A DNA stretch of 64,000 bases from Cymbidium sinense (lineage: Eukaryota > Streptophyta > Magnoliopsida > Asparagales > Orchidaceae). Made by a program: the position numbers and the translations under genes. The DNA lies in contig CM038215.1 of NCBI GenBank assembly GCA_021442155.1, positions 10,006,976 to 10,070,975 on the forward strand, in the 5' to 3' direction. Under the pieces are notes generated by a model. The model was not told the DNA's origin, made no database searches, and was given only the letters and a program-made list of their open reading frames with translations. Within the stretch, counting starts at the first letter, position 1; each line of letters starts with the position of its first letter. Positions 24,069 through 36,720 of this stretch are shown piece by piece.

Positions 24069-24264
24069 AACCTAAAGATAATGAAACAATGATCCACTTA
24101 AAATGTCTTTATAGTAGAGACAATTCTAGTTATCTAAATTTTGATTTTCTCTATGTGTGCCCATTTTTTTATATATCATTACTTGTATCTTAGAAAACTT
24201 AGTGTGTTACTTGGTTGAATTGAAAAAAAAAAATGTTGAATATGAATTTGTTCTTTAAAAAAAC
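24069..24264 (+). pseudogene. GR-RBP 3' UTR fragment, retrocopy 4 (most truncated)
   Basis: Only the very end of the transcript is present: the region after the stop codon, TGTCTTTATAGTAGAGAC, GTGTTACTTGGTTGA and the terminus TTCTTTAAAAAAAC. It is on the plus strand, like its neighbours in C-strand array. The left edge lies inside degenerate array, so the coding part was lost by a second deletion or by a shorter insertion. Confidence 0.8.
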
Positions 24265-25212
24265 AAAACCTAAACCTAAAAAACTGAACCTAAACCTAAA
24301 ATGTAAACCCTAAACCCTAAACCCTAAAACCACAAACCCCTAAACTAAAACTAAACCAAACCCTAAACCCTAAACCCCCCAAACCCTAAAAACCAAACCC
24401 TAAACTAACCTAAACCCTAAACCCTAAATCCTAAACCTAAAAACCTAAACCTAAACTAAATAAAACCTAAAAACAAAATAAATAAAACTAAACCAAAATA
24501 AATAAAATAAAATAAAATAAAATAAAACATAAACTACTACCTAAAATAAAATAAAATAAAATAAACTAAACTAAAAATAAATAAATAAAAACCTAAAACT
24601 ACTAAAATAGAACCTAAAATAAAATTCTAAAACCTAAAAAAATAAATAAAATACTAAATAAAAACCTAAACCTAAAAAACATAAAATATAAAAAAAACCT
24701 AAACCCTAAACTAAAAACCCTAAAATAAAATAAAATAAAACTAAACTAAATAAATAAAACTACTAAATAAAATAAACATAAACCTAAATATAATAAATAA
24801 ACTAAATAAACTAATAAATAAAAATAAATAAATAAAAAATAAACCTAAAACCTAAATAAATAAAAAACCTAAAAAAATAAAACCTAAACCTAAAAAAAAT
24901 AAAAATAAAATAACTAAACTATTAAACTAAATAAATTTAAACTAAATAAAACTTAATAATAAACTAAATATATAAATATACTAAATAAACTAAATAAAAT
25001 AAACCTACCTGGTTTCTTTTTAAAAAAATGGTGACTTTGCACCTAAACTAACCTCTCTAAGACCTACCTAAACCCTACCCTCTAAACCCTAAACTCTTTA
25101 AAGCCTAAGCCTCCCTTAACCTACCCTACAACCCTAAACCTAAACCTAATCCCCAAACCATAAACCCTACTACCACAACCCACCCTAAACCTAAACCACA
25201 AACCTTAACTAA
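24265..25212. repeat. Telomere-derived satellite unit, C-strand orientation
   Basis: Canonical-like block to about 24450, degenerate block, landmark CCTGGTTTCTTTTTAA (about 25008), then a mixed CCCTAA block to the unknown element. Confidence 0.85.
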
Positions 25213-26325
25213 ATAAAGAGATTTCAACTACTTGATTAGCATGAATTTCTCTAATATAAACAAAAGTTGTATGAGCTTTATATGAATTCACCTCTCTCTG
25301 TTTTGTGATCAGGAGAATTACATGTTGTTTACACCTAAGTGTCCATCTATGAGCAATCCTCTTCTATGTGATAGCCTATCGATCATAGAACTCCTCTTTA
25401 ATCAAAATTATCTTCTCAGCGCTCTTTCAATTTAGCAGATATGGGAGGAGCTAAATCTATGCTTTAAAATCTCTCTCTAGTAGGATTTCAATGCTTTGAA
25501 TCGAGATCTTGGAAAATTAGGAGACTTAATGCAGTATTGCTAATAAATTTACAATAGTGATATTTGACAAAATTTCTTGATAAGTGTGTAATAAGAATAA
25601 TCCAAACTCAACATCTACGGATAGGGATTTCCAAAACTATAGCTCTCCTACTTTGAGACTCAATGTGACAACATAATGTAACAAATAAATTGCATCAACA
25701 CAAAAGCAAGAAAGCTCAAGTAAAACTCTTAAGTCAATGCTTAGAAATAGGTGGCATAGTGTTGTGAGATTTAGGACACTTAGATTTTTTGACATCTAAA
25801 ATATGATTTAAAAGAGATTTTGGATCCCAACATAGTATCTTTCATCTTTTCTATTTTCTTTTTATTGGTTGTAATGTTACTTCAGTTAGATATATTCATT
25901 TGAATTTGATTTAATGGTGGAAAGAATAATTCCTACATTTGATGATGTTCTTTTAGGTGCAAGAATTTTTGATGTTATTTGAAAATAGTTTCTGAAATGC
26001 CACATGTAAATTAATTTTATGTAGTGTCTCTTTTAAGTTTAGGGCTCTTGTCGATCTAAACCTAAACAACATTACTTTAATCTTTTCCTAATTTTAGATA
26101 ACAATACTTCAAACTTGTTCATGCACTCATTTATAATTTTGGTTTTTTGCTTTAAGTTAAACTCTAAATAATTGATCTTAGTAGGATAAATACAAGTATT
26201 TTTTTAACAACAATTCCATTTCAACCATGTAATTGTATCCCAATCTCTCTTTATTTATATCTTGTAGATTTTTTTGCTTAGCTATGTTTTAGTTTTATAA
26301 ATCCCAATCTTCTAGGCTCACCCAG
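25213..26325. repeat. Unknown interspersed element, copy 2 (long)
   Basis: Longer copy of the element at 21058-21858, with about 250 extra bp at the left including 'CTGTTTTGTGATCAGGAGAA'. No intact frame on either strand. It sits between two telomere-like blocks, as do the GR-RBP and P0 fragments, so it belongs to the same class of cargo. Its orientation relative to any source transcript is unknown. Confidence 0.7.
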
Positions 26326-26924
26326 AAACCCAAAACCCTAAAAAACCCTAAATAACCCTAAAACCAAACCTCTAAACTAAAACCTAAACCCTAAACCCTA
26401 AACCCTAAAAAACATTAAAACCCTAAACTAAACCCTAAACCCTACCCTCCTAGCCACAAACCCTGACCTACTGACCCTAAACAAACCCAACCCAAAAAAC
26501 CTAAATTAAACCTAAAAAATAAATAAATAAATAAACCTAAAATTAAATTAAAATTAAACCTACTAAACTAAACCTAAACCTAAACCTAAAATAAATAAAA
26601 TAAAATAAACTAAAATAAAATAAATCATAAACTAAACTAAAAAATAAACCAAAAATAAAACCTAAATAAAATAAAACTAAACCTAAATAAAATAAACCTA
26701 AAATATAATAAAATAAAACTAAATAAAACAAATAAAAATACATAAACTAAATAAAAATAAAATAAAACTAAAAAAAAATACATCACCTTAACCTAAAAAA
26801 ATAAACAAAATAAAACCTAAACTAAAATAAATAAACCTAAATAAACTAAACTAAATAAAATAAATAAATAGATATGATTAAAGATAAATGATAAACTAAA
26901 TAAACTCTTGCTGGTTTGGCTTTC

Positions 26925-27365
26925 AAAAACCTAGGCCCAGGCCAAGACCCTAAATCCTCCCTAGGCCCTGGCCCTGAGCCTAAAAACCACCCACAGGCCC
27001 CAGGCTGACCCTACTGACCCTGAGCCTAACCACAGGCCCTGAGCCACTGGCCCTGGGCTGCAAGGCCCTGGGCCCTGGGCTCAGGCCCCAAACTGGGCCC
27101 TGATCCTGACCTGGGATCCTGGGCCCTGGGCCCTGGGCCACAGGCCACAGACCCTGGGCCCTGGGCCCTAACCTAGAACTGAGGCCTGGGCCCCCAGGCA
27201 GGCCCTAGGCCAGGCTGTGCCTAAGATGACCTAACCTAAGCTGATCCTGGGCCCTAAATCTCACTGAGCCCTGGGCCTGGGCCCCTGGGCCCTAGGCCTG
27301 AGGCCAGGCCCTGGGCCACTGATCCTAAATCTGAGTCACACTAAACAGGCCCTACTGATCCTAAA
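26925..27365. repeat. GC-rich CCCTGGG island 1
   Basis: About 440 bp of GGGCCCTGGGCC-type words inside otherwise AT-rich array. The words equal the telomere heptamer with AAA replaced by GGG. There is no coding signal. See the findings for an artefact reading. Confidence 0.85.
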
Positions 27366-27869
27366 GATCCTAAAAACCTAATGCTGATAAACCTAAAATA
27401 TAATAAAATAAAATAAAACCTAAACTAAAACATAAACTTACCTAAAACTAAAATAGATAAAATACTAATGTAACTAAAATAAAATAAATAAACTACTAAA
27501 AATAAAATAAACCTAAAATGAAACCTAAAATAATGAACATAATAATAAAATCAAAAATTAAAGAAAACATAAAATATTAAAAAATAAATAAAAATAAAAT
27601 AAACCCTAAACTAAAATAAACATAAATAAAATAAAATAAACCTAAAACTAAATAAATTAAATCTAAACTGACCTAAACTAAAATAAAATAGAATAAACTA
27701 AAATAAACTTAAATCTAAAATAAAATAAACAAAATAAACCTAAAACCTAAAACCTAAACTAAAATAAAATAAATACTAAACTTTAAATAATAAAATAATA
27801 AATAAATTAAGATAAACTAAGATAAAACTAAATAAACTAAACTGGTTTTTTGCTTTATTTTAAAAAATC

Positions 27870-28030
27870 ATAAACCAGGCTGACACTTTTACCCTGAGCA
27901 CTGGGCCCTAGACCAGGCCCTGGGCCTACTCTAAACCCCAGGCCTAAACTGAGCCCACTAAACCCAGGCACTGGGCCCACTGGGCCTACACTGGGCCCCA
28001 GACCTACTCTGCCCAACCTAGGCACTACCC
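27870..28030. repeat. GC-rich CCCTGGG island 2
   Basis: A shorter island of CCAGGCCCTGGGCC words just after a landmark remnant. It sits where other units carry a canonical AAACCCT block. Confidence 0.8.
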
Positions 28031-28674
28031 TAAAATGTGAGCCTACTATAAACCTAAATAAAATAAAAAACCTAAACCAAAATAAATAAAATAAAATAAA
28101 CTAAATAAATAAACCTAAATGAAATAAATAAAATAAAACTAAACTAAAATAAATAAATAATAAATAAATAAAAAAACCTAAAAAATAAAAAAATAAAATA
28201 AAAGAAAATCATAAAATAAAATAAAATAAAAATATATATAATAAAATAAAACTTAAACCAAAATAAACCTAAAATTAATAAAATAAAACATAAACCCTAA
28301 ATTAAAAAAAATGTAAAATAAAAAAATAAAATAAACTAAACTAAACTAAAATAAACTAAACTAAATATAAAATAAAACTTAAAATACTAAACTAAACTAA
28401 ATATAAATTAAAATAAATAATAAACCTAAACTAAAACTAAAATAAACCTAAATCTAAAATAAAAAAATTAAACCTAAATCTAAAAAAAATAAAACCTAAA
28501 CTATAAAATAAAAATATAAAACTTAACTAAATAAAAACATAAACCTAAAAAAAAAATAAACTAAAATAAATAAATTAAACTATATAAAAATAAAATAAAC
28601 TAAGAAAAATAAAAAATAAAATAAACTAAAAATAAAAATATATATAAATCTTTAACTTTGCTTTTTAAACCAAC

Positions 28675-28980
28675 CACTAAACCTGATCCTAACCATGGCC
28701 TACCCTAGGAACTCCAGGCCCTGAGCCTTTACCTAGGCCACAACCTATGCTAGGCCCTGACCCTAGCCCAATGAGATCAAAGGCATCCTGAGCCACTGAG
28801 CCATCAAAGGCCCTAAACCTACTAAAATCTGACCATAGGCCACTGAGCCTAATCCTGGGCCCTAAACAGGCCCTGATCTACAGGCCTGACCTGATCCTGG
28901 GCCTGGGCCAAAGAGCTGAGGCTGAGCCTAAAAACCCCCTGACTGGGCCACTGGGCATGACCTCCCTGGGCACTAACCAC
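28675..28980. repeat. GC-rich CCCTGGG island 3
   Basis: An island of CTGGGCC and CTGAGCC words, again just after a landmark remnant (about 28655) and before degenerate array. Same position in the unit as islands 1 and 2. Confidence 0.8.
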
Positions 28981-30017
28981 AAACATAAAAGCCTAAACTA
29001 ATAAAATAAAGAAAAGATAGATAAAATAAAAAATAATATATAAGATAAATAAACTACTAAATAAAACCTAAACCTAAATAAAATAAAATATATAACTAAA
29101 TAAAATAAAATAATAAAACCTAAAATATTAAATTATATAAAACAAACATAAATACTTAACTAAATAAATAAAATATAAATTAAATAAAATAAAATAAAAC
29201 CTAAAAAAATAAACCTAATAAAACTTAAAATAAATAAAAATAAACCTAAACTAAACTAAAAAGCTAAACTAAAATATAAAAATAAAATAAAAAAATCTAA
29301 AAATAACTAAATAAAATAAATAAACTAAACCTAAACTAAAAACTAAAAAAACTAATAAATAAAATATAAAAATAAACCTAAACTAATAAAATAAAACCTA
29401 CAACTAAAAAAATAAAACTAAAACCTAAACTTTAAATAAATAAAACCAAAATTAAATAAACCTAAATAGATAAAATAAAACCTACCAAAATAATTTAAAA
29501 TAAAATAATAAAATAAAATAATATAACTATTAAACCTCAAAAATAAAAATAAAAGCTAAAATAAAATAAATAAAATCCTAAACTAAATTAAAATAACCTA
29601 AATAAAATAAAAACAAATAAAATAAAACCTAAAATAATAAAATAAACCTAAAAAACCTAAAATTTAAAAATAAAAGTACATAAACCTAAACTAAAAACCT
29701 AAACCTAAAATAAAATAAAATAAATAAAATAAACCTACCTACCTAAACTAATAAAACTTAAACTTCCTAAATAAATAAATAAAACTAAAATAAAATAAAA
29801 AAACCTATAAATAAATAAATAAAAAATACTACTTAAAAAAAAACTAAATAAATAAACCTAAAATAAATAAACTAAATAAATAAAATAAAAAAATAAAAAT
29901 AAATTAAATAAATAAATAAAAATAAACTAAATAAACCAAAACCTACCAATTTATTTAATTTTAGAAAAATAAAAAAATAAAAAAATAAAAAAACCCTAAA
30001 CCTTATACATAAAACCC

Positions 30018-32058
30018 TATGGTGACTATTGTGTTTTGGACTCTTTTGTTTATGCATCTTGTTATAGATCTGGTAAAAATATTCTTTGGGATATTTTGAG
30101 GTATTTTGCTACCTCGATCAATAAACCTTGCTTTGTTGGTGGTGATTTCAACACTATTTTATTCTCTTCTGAACGAAGTTGTGGTTACTTTCCCAATATT
30201 CATTCCATGGAAGATTTTTCTGATATGATCTTTGATTGTAATTTTGTTGATATTGTCTCTAAGGGTTCGAATCATAATTGGCAAAACTCTAGACTTTGGC
30301 AAGGGTTGAGCCAGAACCTTTTTAATACTCATTGGATTACTTAGTGGCCTATTACTTCTATTTTTCATTTTAGCATAACCTTTTTTTACCATGCCCCTCT
30401 TCTGGTTTCTATTAAAGATAATTCTAATAGTTTAAAAAACTCTTCTCCTTTTAAATTTTAGAACATGTGGATTTAGCATATTGATTTTTTTGATGTTGTG
30501 GCTATTAATTTGAAAATCCTTTACATCTTGATAATTGATTATGGGGATGAATAGACTTTGGTTTAAACTTGAAAGACTTAACAAAATTTGCATTGGTGGA
30601 ACAAGCATTATTTTAAAACCTTTTGTATTAAAGATATGGAAAAAATTGGTTTGTGATCTTGAAGTCTCTATTATATATGATCCTTCTAAGATTAAGGACT
30701 GAAAGATAAACTTGTTCACTTCCAAATATGGAAGAGACTTATAAAGTGCTAGTAAATGGTGATAGGAATACTAGCTATTTCCATCTTTAATTAATAAATA
30801 GAAGCTTTAATATTCAAAATTAAAGAAAATAATGTAGATTGGATTACATAGAATAATGATATCAAAGGAATCTATTATTAATTACTTTAGAAATATGCTT
30901 AATAAAATTTCTCTTATGAAGCTATTTCTAAATCACATTTGATTCCTTCTATTATTACTAATGATGATAATGATCTGCTTACCATTGTACGTAATGAAGA
31001 TGAAATTCTTATAGTTCTTAATAGCATGAACATAGATTTTGTTACTAATCCAAAGGGTTTCACTACAAAATTTTTTTTAAAATATTGGTTTATCATTAAA
31101 AATGATTTGATTGAGACTGTGATTGATTTTTTAATGGTAATCCTTTTTCCTAGATTTCTAGTTCTTCTATTATTCTCATTCTAAGAAAGATAATCAGACT
31201 ATTGTGATTTTAGACCTATTAGTCTTTACACCTTCTTTAATAAGTTGATTTCCAAAATTCTTACCAACAAGCTTAGTACTTAATAGATCTATCTCTCTCA
31301 ACCAAACAAGTTTTGTTAGTAGGTCTATTTATGATAATATTTTACTTGCCCAAGAATTAATTCATGATCTTGATGAGAATAGAGGGTGGCAACATTCTTT
31401 TCAAATTAGATATTACCAAAGCCTTTGACAACATCTCTTGGGATTTTCTTTTCCATATTTTATTTATTTTCTAATAAATTTATTTATTTTATTAAAATTG
31501 TATTAATAATGCCTAGTTTTTTTATTTTCTTAATGGGAAACCTTGGGTTTCTTTCCCTCTTCCATGGGCAAAGGGATCCTTTATCTCTTTATTTATGATG
31601 ATGTTGAGTACTTATCTATGATCATGATGATTTATTCTTAAATAATCCTTGTATGTACTACAAAACTCTTGGTGGTCTGTTTCCCATCAACTTTGTAGTT
31701 GATTTCATTATTTTTTGCAATGCTTCTATCATATCAAGAATCTCAAAATTTATAAATAAATTTGGTAGAAAGTGGCCTTTCTATCAATGATAACAAAAGC
31801 TATTTTATCACTTCCTCTATCTCTCCTAATAAAATTAATCAAATCTTGCATATCACTAATTTTAAACATCAGATTACCTCTAAAGTACTTGGGGCTCCTC
31901 TCTTTAAAGGCTTGGAATGATCCCATCTTTTGATAAGTTAATTCAAAAAAAAATGTAAAATTTCTGCTTGGGAATTCCATTTGCTTTCCTTTGGTGGTAG
32001 GCTCACTATTTTAAAGCACTCTCAATTCAATGCCTCTTTATTTGATTCAAATTTTATT
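30018..32058 (+). pseudogene. LINE fragment, endonuclease to reverse transcriptase, copy B
   Basis: Copy of 1118-3158. The endonuclease part is better kept here: the frame from 30036 reads VYASC, KPCFVGGDFNTILFSSERS, SMEDFSDMIFDCNFVDI, then GSNHNW and NTHWI, the plant L1 EEP-domain C-terminal half. The RT part has FVTNPKGF, KAFDN and the mutated FVVD box. The RQGDPLSP motif is lost by deletion (about 31565). It ends at the same PLYLIQI-type break against TTTAGG array. Copies A and B share both breakpoints and the box mutation, so they duplicated after the LINE was already broken. Confidence 0.92.
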
Positions 32059-32160
32059 TAGTTTATTTTTTAGGTTTAGGTTTATTTTTTAGTTGAGTTT
32101 TATTTTTTTATTTTATGTTTAGGTTTTATTATTTTTTAGTTTAGGTTTTATTTTATTTTA
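32059..32160. repeat. Short telomere-like array, G-strand orientation
   Basis: TTTAGG/TTTATTTT words between the RT break and the spacer, matching 3159-3285. Confidence 0.85.
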
Positions 32161-33357
32161 TCTAAGAACCTAATTGTATCCAGCCACACATTAGCATTAA
32201 TTATTTAAGAAATTTGAAAACACACAGTCCAATGCAAAATATAACATCAAACAATTATATATCTATCATAAAATAATAAAAAGTTTGGTCGTTGATTTGT
32301 ACAACAAAGAGAGAAAAGATGGGTAGGGCTCTACCTTATACAACCTAGAATATAAATAAATACTATGAGGGTATTTTCTTCTTCATATCTTCATTTCTGA
32401 TTTGGTTCCTTCTTTGATTTGGATGGTGCTTGCTTCAAAGGCATCTGAGCACCCAAGATAAAAGCCTTTTGTTCATCTAATTAATAGCACTAATCTAATT
32501 CCTATTGCAAAATTACATTTATGTGGGAAAAGTAAATCTAACTATACATAGAGGTTAGCTACATATAATCCTAAGTAGTTGTATTTATAATTTGAACTTA
32601 GCACCACCACCTACTTGGATTATGCTTTTTTAATTTAACCTAAAAGAGAATTCACATTTATTTTTAAGCATCCCTTAAGCATAATCCCCTGCATAAAACA
32701 TGATAAGGCCAATATTGGCCTAAATTCTAATCTATGAAGCATACACCCTAACATCTAATCTACAAAAATACATCATAAAATAAAACATTCATCACATCAT
32801 ATACTGTCCTAACTTACTGCTAGAAGTGGTGACTTAATTCTAATATGTGTATTAAGGCTTTTGTGGTAAGCCTTATTAGGCATTAATTTTATATTTTCTA
32901 AGTGTAGAAGGATTCAATTTAATATGAAGGTTGATTTCACTTGTAGTAGTTAAATCGATTTGAGAATCTTAATTTGTTTTTTCTTTTGTTTCATTTGATT
33001 ACACATAGCAACTATGTGATATAAAGAGAGGAAAAGAGGATTGATCCCTACCTTAAGTCACTTTCTAAAGTTTATTAATTTTATTTAATTCTCTTTAGTG
33101 AATGGCTTATTAAATGGTTTAACTAATCCCAAGTTTAGGTTCACTTTAAATAATCCTATTCAAAATGAAAGGCATCTTAAGATTAATTTAGTTGAATTAC
33201 TACCACATGACATATATTAAATCATTCCATTCCATCACATGTAACATCCATATGATTTAATTCTAAGTGTATCCATACATGCAACATATTTTAGCACACT
33301 TAAATGATGAATGTATGTGTATGTTTAAAATTTATATTTTGTTTGATTGAATTATTT
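32161..33357. repeat. Non-telomeric spacer, copy B of a duplicated block
   Basis: Matches 3286-4507, sharing for example 'ACCACATGACATATATTAAA' near its end. No gene seen. After 33357 the sequence continues, while copy A stops at the N gap. Confidence 0.85.
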
Positions 33358-33859
33358 AAACATATTAATTTAAAACTTTATCAAATTCTAATACAAAAGG
33401 ACATAAGAATGAAATTAAATAGGCATGTACCATTGTTAAACCAGAAGTGAGGTAATGAAATGAACTCCTTGGAGCTAAAGCCTCGTATTCTCAGGATGTC
33501 CAAACTATATACCCATTTGCATTCAAACATATGTAAATTATACATGAACATAGGAAGTAAGCTCCAAATCATATGGCTAATTAATTAATTCAACCACTTA
33601 GTCAATTATGAATGCATGCAATTTTAATGTAAAATGGGATTTTCATTCACAAATCACATATACATATACATGTACAAAGATATAGGCAAGTACATGTCAT
33701 TGTTAAACAATGAGGTAATCAAATGACCTCCTTAGGGCTAACTAAAACTCATATATTCTAAGATGTCTAGACTATATACTTTCTTTTCTTGGACACACAT
33801 GGATGTATACATAAATGAGGAAAGAAAACCATGCAAAGAATGTATTTTTTATTGAATCA

Positions 33860-33955
<96 letters not shown>

Positions 33956-34150
33956 CTCTATCCAAATTCTAATGTTGAAATACATAAGAATGAAATAAAA
34001 TGGGTATGTGATTGTTAAACTAGGAAGTGAGGTAATCAAATGACCTCCTTGGGGCTAGCTAAAACCTCGTGTTCAGGATGTCCGGACTATATACCCATTA
34101 CCATTCAATCTTATATAAATTGACACATGAATAGAGAAAGAGAACACAAT
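33358..34150. repeat. Three diverged tandem copies of a repeat of about 260-320 bp
   Basis: The string TGAGGTAAT occurs at 33448, 33711 and 34028. Each is followed by AATGA.CTCCTT and then by a GATGTC(C/T)..ACTATATAC block. The third period is longer because an AT microsatellite lies in it. No coding frame is conserved. The Met-containing frames here (33381-33572, 33815-34018) run through simple repeat or are not shared by all copies. Confidence 0.85.
33862..33950. repeat. (TA)n microsatellite
   Basis: Eighty-nine bases of TA dinucleotide broken by one C at 33890. Confidence 0.98.
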
Positions 34151-36720
34151 GTTCATACACTTAAGCTATAATGCATTTCTTATGTACTTATAACTAGCAT
34201 CATAACACATATTATTATTCATTTATAAGCTTTTAAAAATACATTTGGATTTAATAGTGATAATAGCACATATATATATATTATATCAACACATACAAAA
34301 ACACATAAAGAAAATCATTTTGTTTTACTTGATTTTGAAAAGATGGATGCATGAATTCAAATGACATACTAGATTTAACATGATTGGAAAGAGGACAATA
34401 AAACATAATCATGTGATTCATTCAACCAAAGTAGTTCTTAAGGATAATAAAATCAAATAAGAGTATTTAAAGCAAACCAAAGCTTCTTTATTAATTAAGT
34501 TTTGGTTTGATTTGATTTAAAGAGGAGAAGAGAAATCATCACTTACTATTTTAAACCCATTCCCACATTATTGATTTGATTTAATTTTAGGAAATGTAAT
34601 TAAGCTTATTTTATGGGTTAATTAGGTTGAACTCTGAATTAGATGAATTAATTACCCTTACCTATGTCTCCTTAAAGTAAATAACTAAATAATTATGAGC
34701 CAACATGATATGCATGGAAAATAAACTTGCAATGATCCTAGGAAATAAAAGGGGCCTAATATAATTGGCTTATGATTAATAGTTAATTAAATTAAGGGAC
34801 TTAATTAATTACTCTTATGGTTTTCCCACACATGTGGACTAATCATAATTTCATTAAACTCCTTTAGGTTATTAAACACCTAAAGATCTACCCCATGATT
34901 TAATTAATTGGTCGATGTGATTATGATTTCAATTTGATTAAGTGATTTAATTAATAAGTTAAATCTTAATTAATTTCATTTTAAAAAAAAATGATGAAAT
35001 GAACTTAGTGAAAGGGGTCCCAACCCTATTCTTTAGTTCACTTACTCTTGAACAATGATTAATATACTAAATTAACCAATTTATTAGTATTCATGACATT
35101 AATTAATCATTAATTAACTTAAAAGAGTAGTTAAGGTTTAGTTACTCAATTTTCTTAATTAAGTGAGCAATAAATCCCAAGAAAATTATAGGAGGTAGAG
35201 GTCATCCCATTAAATTAACCCATAAAATTTGGGATTAATTGCTCAAATAATTAAGTAGCAAATAATTGAATTAATTTTGCAAGTAAACCTCAATTACTGT
35301 TCAAAATTAGTTAAGAACATTTTTATTTAATTCTCCTCTAAAATACCTTTAAATTGTGTATTTGTTTACATTTTCTATTTCTCTATGATTTATTTATGAT
35401 TTTTAGAAGTTTTAGACATTAAAATGATTAATTATGCTTAATTAAAGCCTAATCCTATTGGCACCACATGGCACGCTGATACAGTGTGCTTTCCACATGG
35501 TATCATGGGATTAGCTACTTAAAACTTATCCGATTTAGGACCTACATGGTGGTGGTGGTCATGCTTTCTCATCCACCATCCCATCTATGATCGGATGACA
35601 ACTATTAATCCCATAGCTTAATAGGATTAAATTAGATTGATCTAATATATCTAATCACAACCATCCATTTTGATCATGGGAAACAGATGATGCATGATCT
35701 AACGTCACGCAAGTGAGGGAGAATGGAGTTCGTCCTCCATTGCTCAGTTGATTTGAGCTTACCCAAGGTTTTATCAACTCCAAAAGGATCCCACACCTTC
35801 ATGACATTGATCGAAGGGGATCCAATAGTCAAGATCACATGAGATGCAAGTTTTCTTCAAAAAGCTCCAACCCATTTTTGCCTAAGGATCAATTTTGGAA
35901 CCATACCTCATTGGAGCTCAAGACTGGTTGCTCAAATGATTAAGGAAGCTTCATCTAGTGGAGATAAAGCACTGTTGACCATCAATTGGATCAATTCCTT
36001 GATGTTTGCTTGGAAGGCCAAGAACCGATGATTTGGAGGTCAACTTTGATTGAAGTCCCACCTTTGATGCTCAAGAAGCTTGGGAGATGATTCGTTCGAT
36101 AAGGCCTAGGAAAGTACATGCAAAGTTAATTTGAGTTTGATGGAGAAATGGAGAGGTTAGGTCAGAAATTGGAGTGTCCTATTTTAGGATGGATGGGAAT
36201 GACATTTTTTGATCGAGGAGTGAGCTTGGGAGCTTAGCGAATGGCTCTAGCAGCTCATCTTGGGTAGCTAAGGTTCTTTGAAATGATTTATGTGTGTGTG
36301 TTTGATTGGAAATGAGGGTGTATAACCCCTTCATCTTGATGGAATGGTGGGATCGAGTTTCACTTCTAGTGGTCATCCAGGCATCTCAAGGAGTCATGGG
36401 TGGTAGGGAGGAGGTGAGTTGGCTCGACTTGGTTAGTTGAAGGTGTGGAGGTGGCTGCCAAGGAAGGATCATGGGAGTCCTATGGGTTTCAAATGCACAA
36501 TGGGAAGGGTGAGATGATTTCACCTCCATATGGGTCATGACCCAACCAACCCGTCGGGTTGGCGTGTCTTGAGTGCCTAGGTGGACCATTGGGAGAGTAC
36601 CAAGTGGGAATGGAAATTGCCACTTACATGGGTGATTTATCTCATGTGATGCCCTTGACCCAAGGGTAGAATGATCATTTTGACATTGATTTGAGAAGCT
36701 TTAAAATGAGCAAAAAGTGG
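34151..36720. other. Non-coding intergenic or decayed retroelement sequence
   Basis: Mixed-composition sequence, AT-rich to about 35450, then more balanced. Minus frames at 36179-36376 and 36386-36589 show no family I recognise. The GC rise and the move into GGTCAA-rich repeat downstream resemble long non-coding parts of plant LTR elements, but I see no LTR pair, primer binding site or polyprotein, so this remains a guess. Confidence 0.4.

Larger units (their letters stand above)
26326..30017. repeat. Telomere-derived satellite, C-strand orientation, with GC-rich islands
   Basis: Canonical-like block at 26330-26500, degenerate block to 26880, then units of CCTGGGCCCTGGG islands alternating with degenerate AT-rich blocks. 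Landmark remnants lie at about 26910, 27843, 28655 and 29945. The last stretch matches 1-1117 and leads into the second EN-RT LINE fragment. Confidence 0.85.

Noticed and set aside
33358..34150. A CRISPR-like array from the regularly repeated strings
   Set aside because: Three copies only, periods of 263 and 317 bp, diverged repeats, and a plant nuclear context.
36179..36589. Two minus-strand frames of 65 and 67 codons as a small gene
   Set aside because: No recognised domain, no partner frame on the other side, and the region has the look of decayed intergenic DNA.
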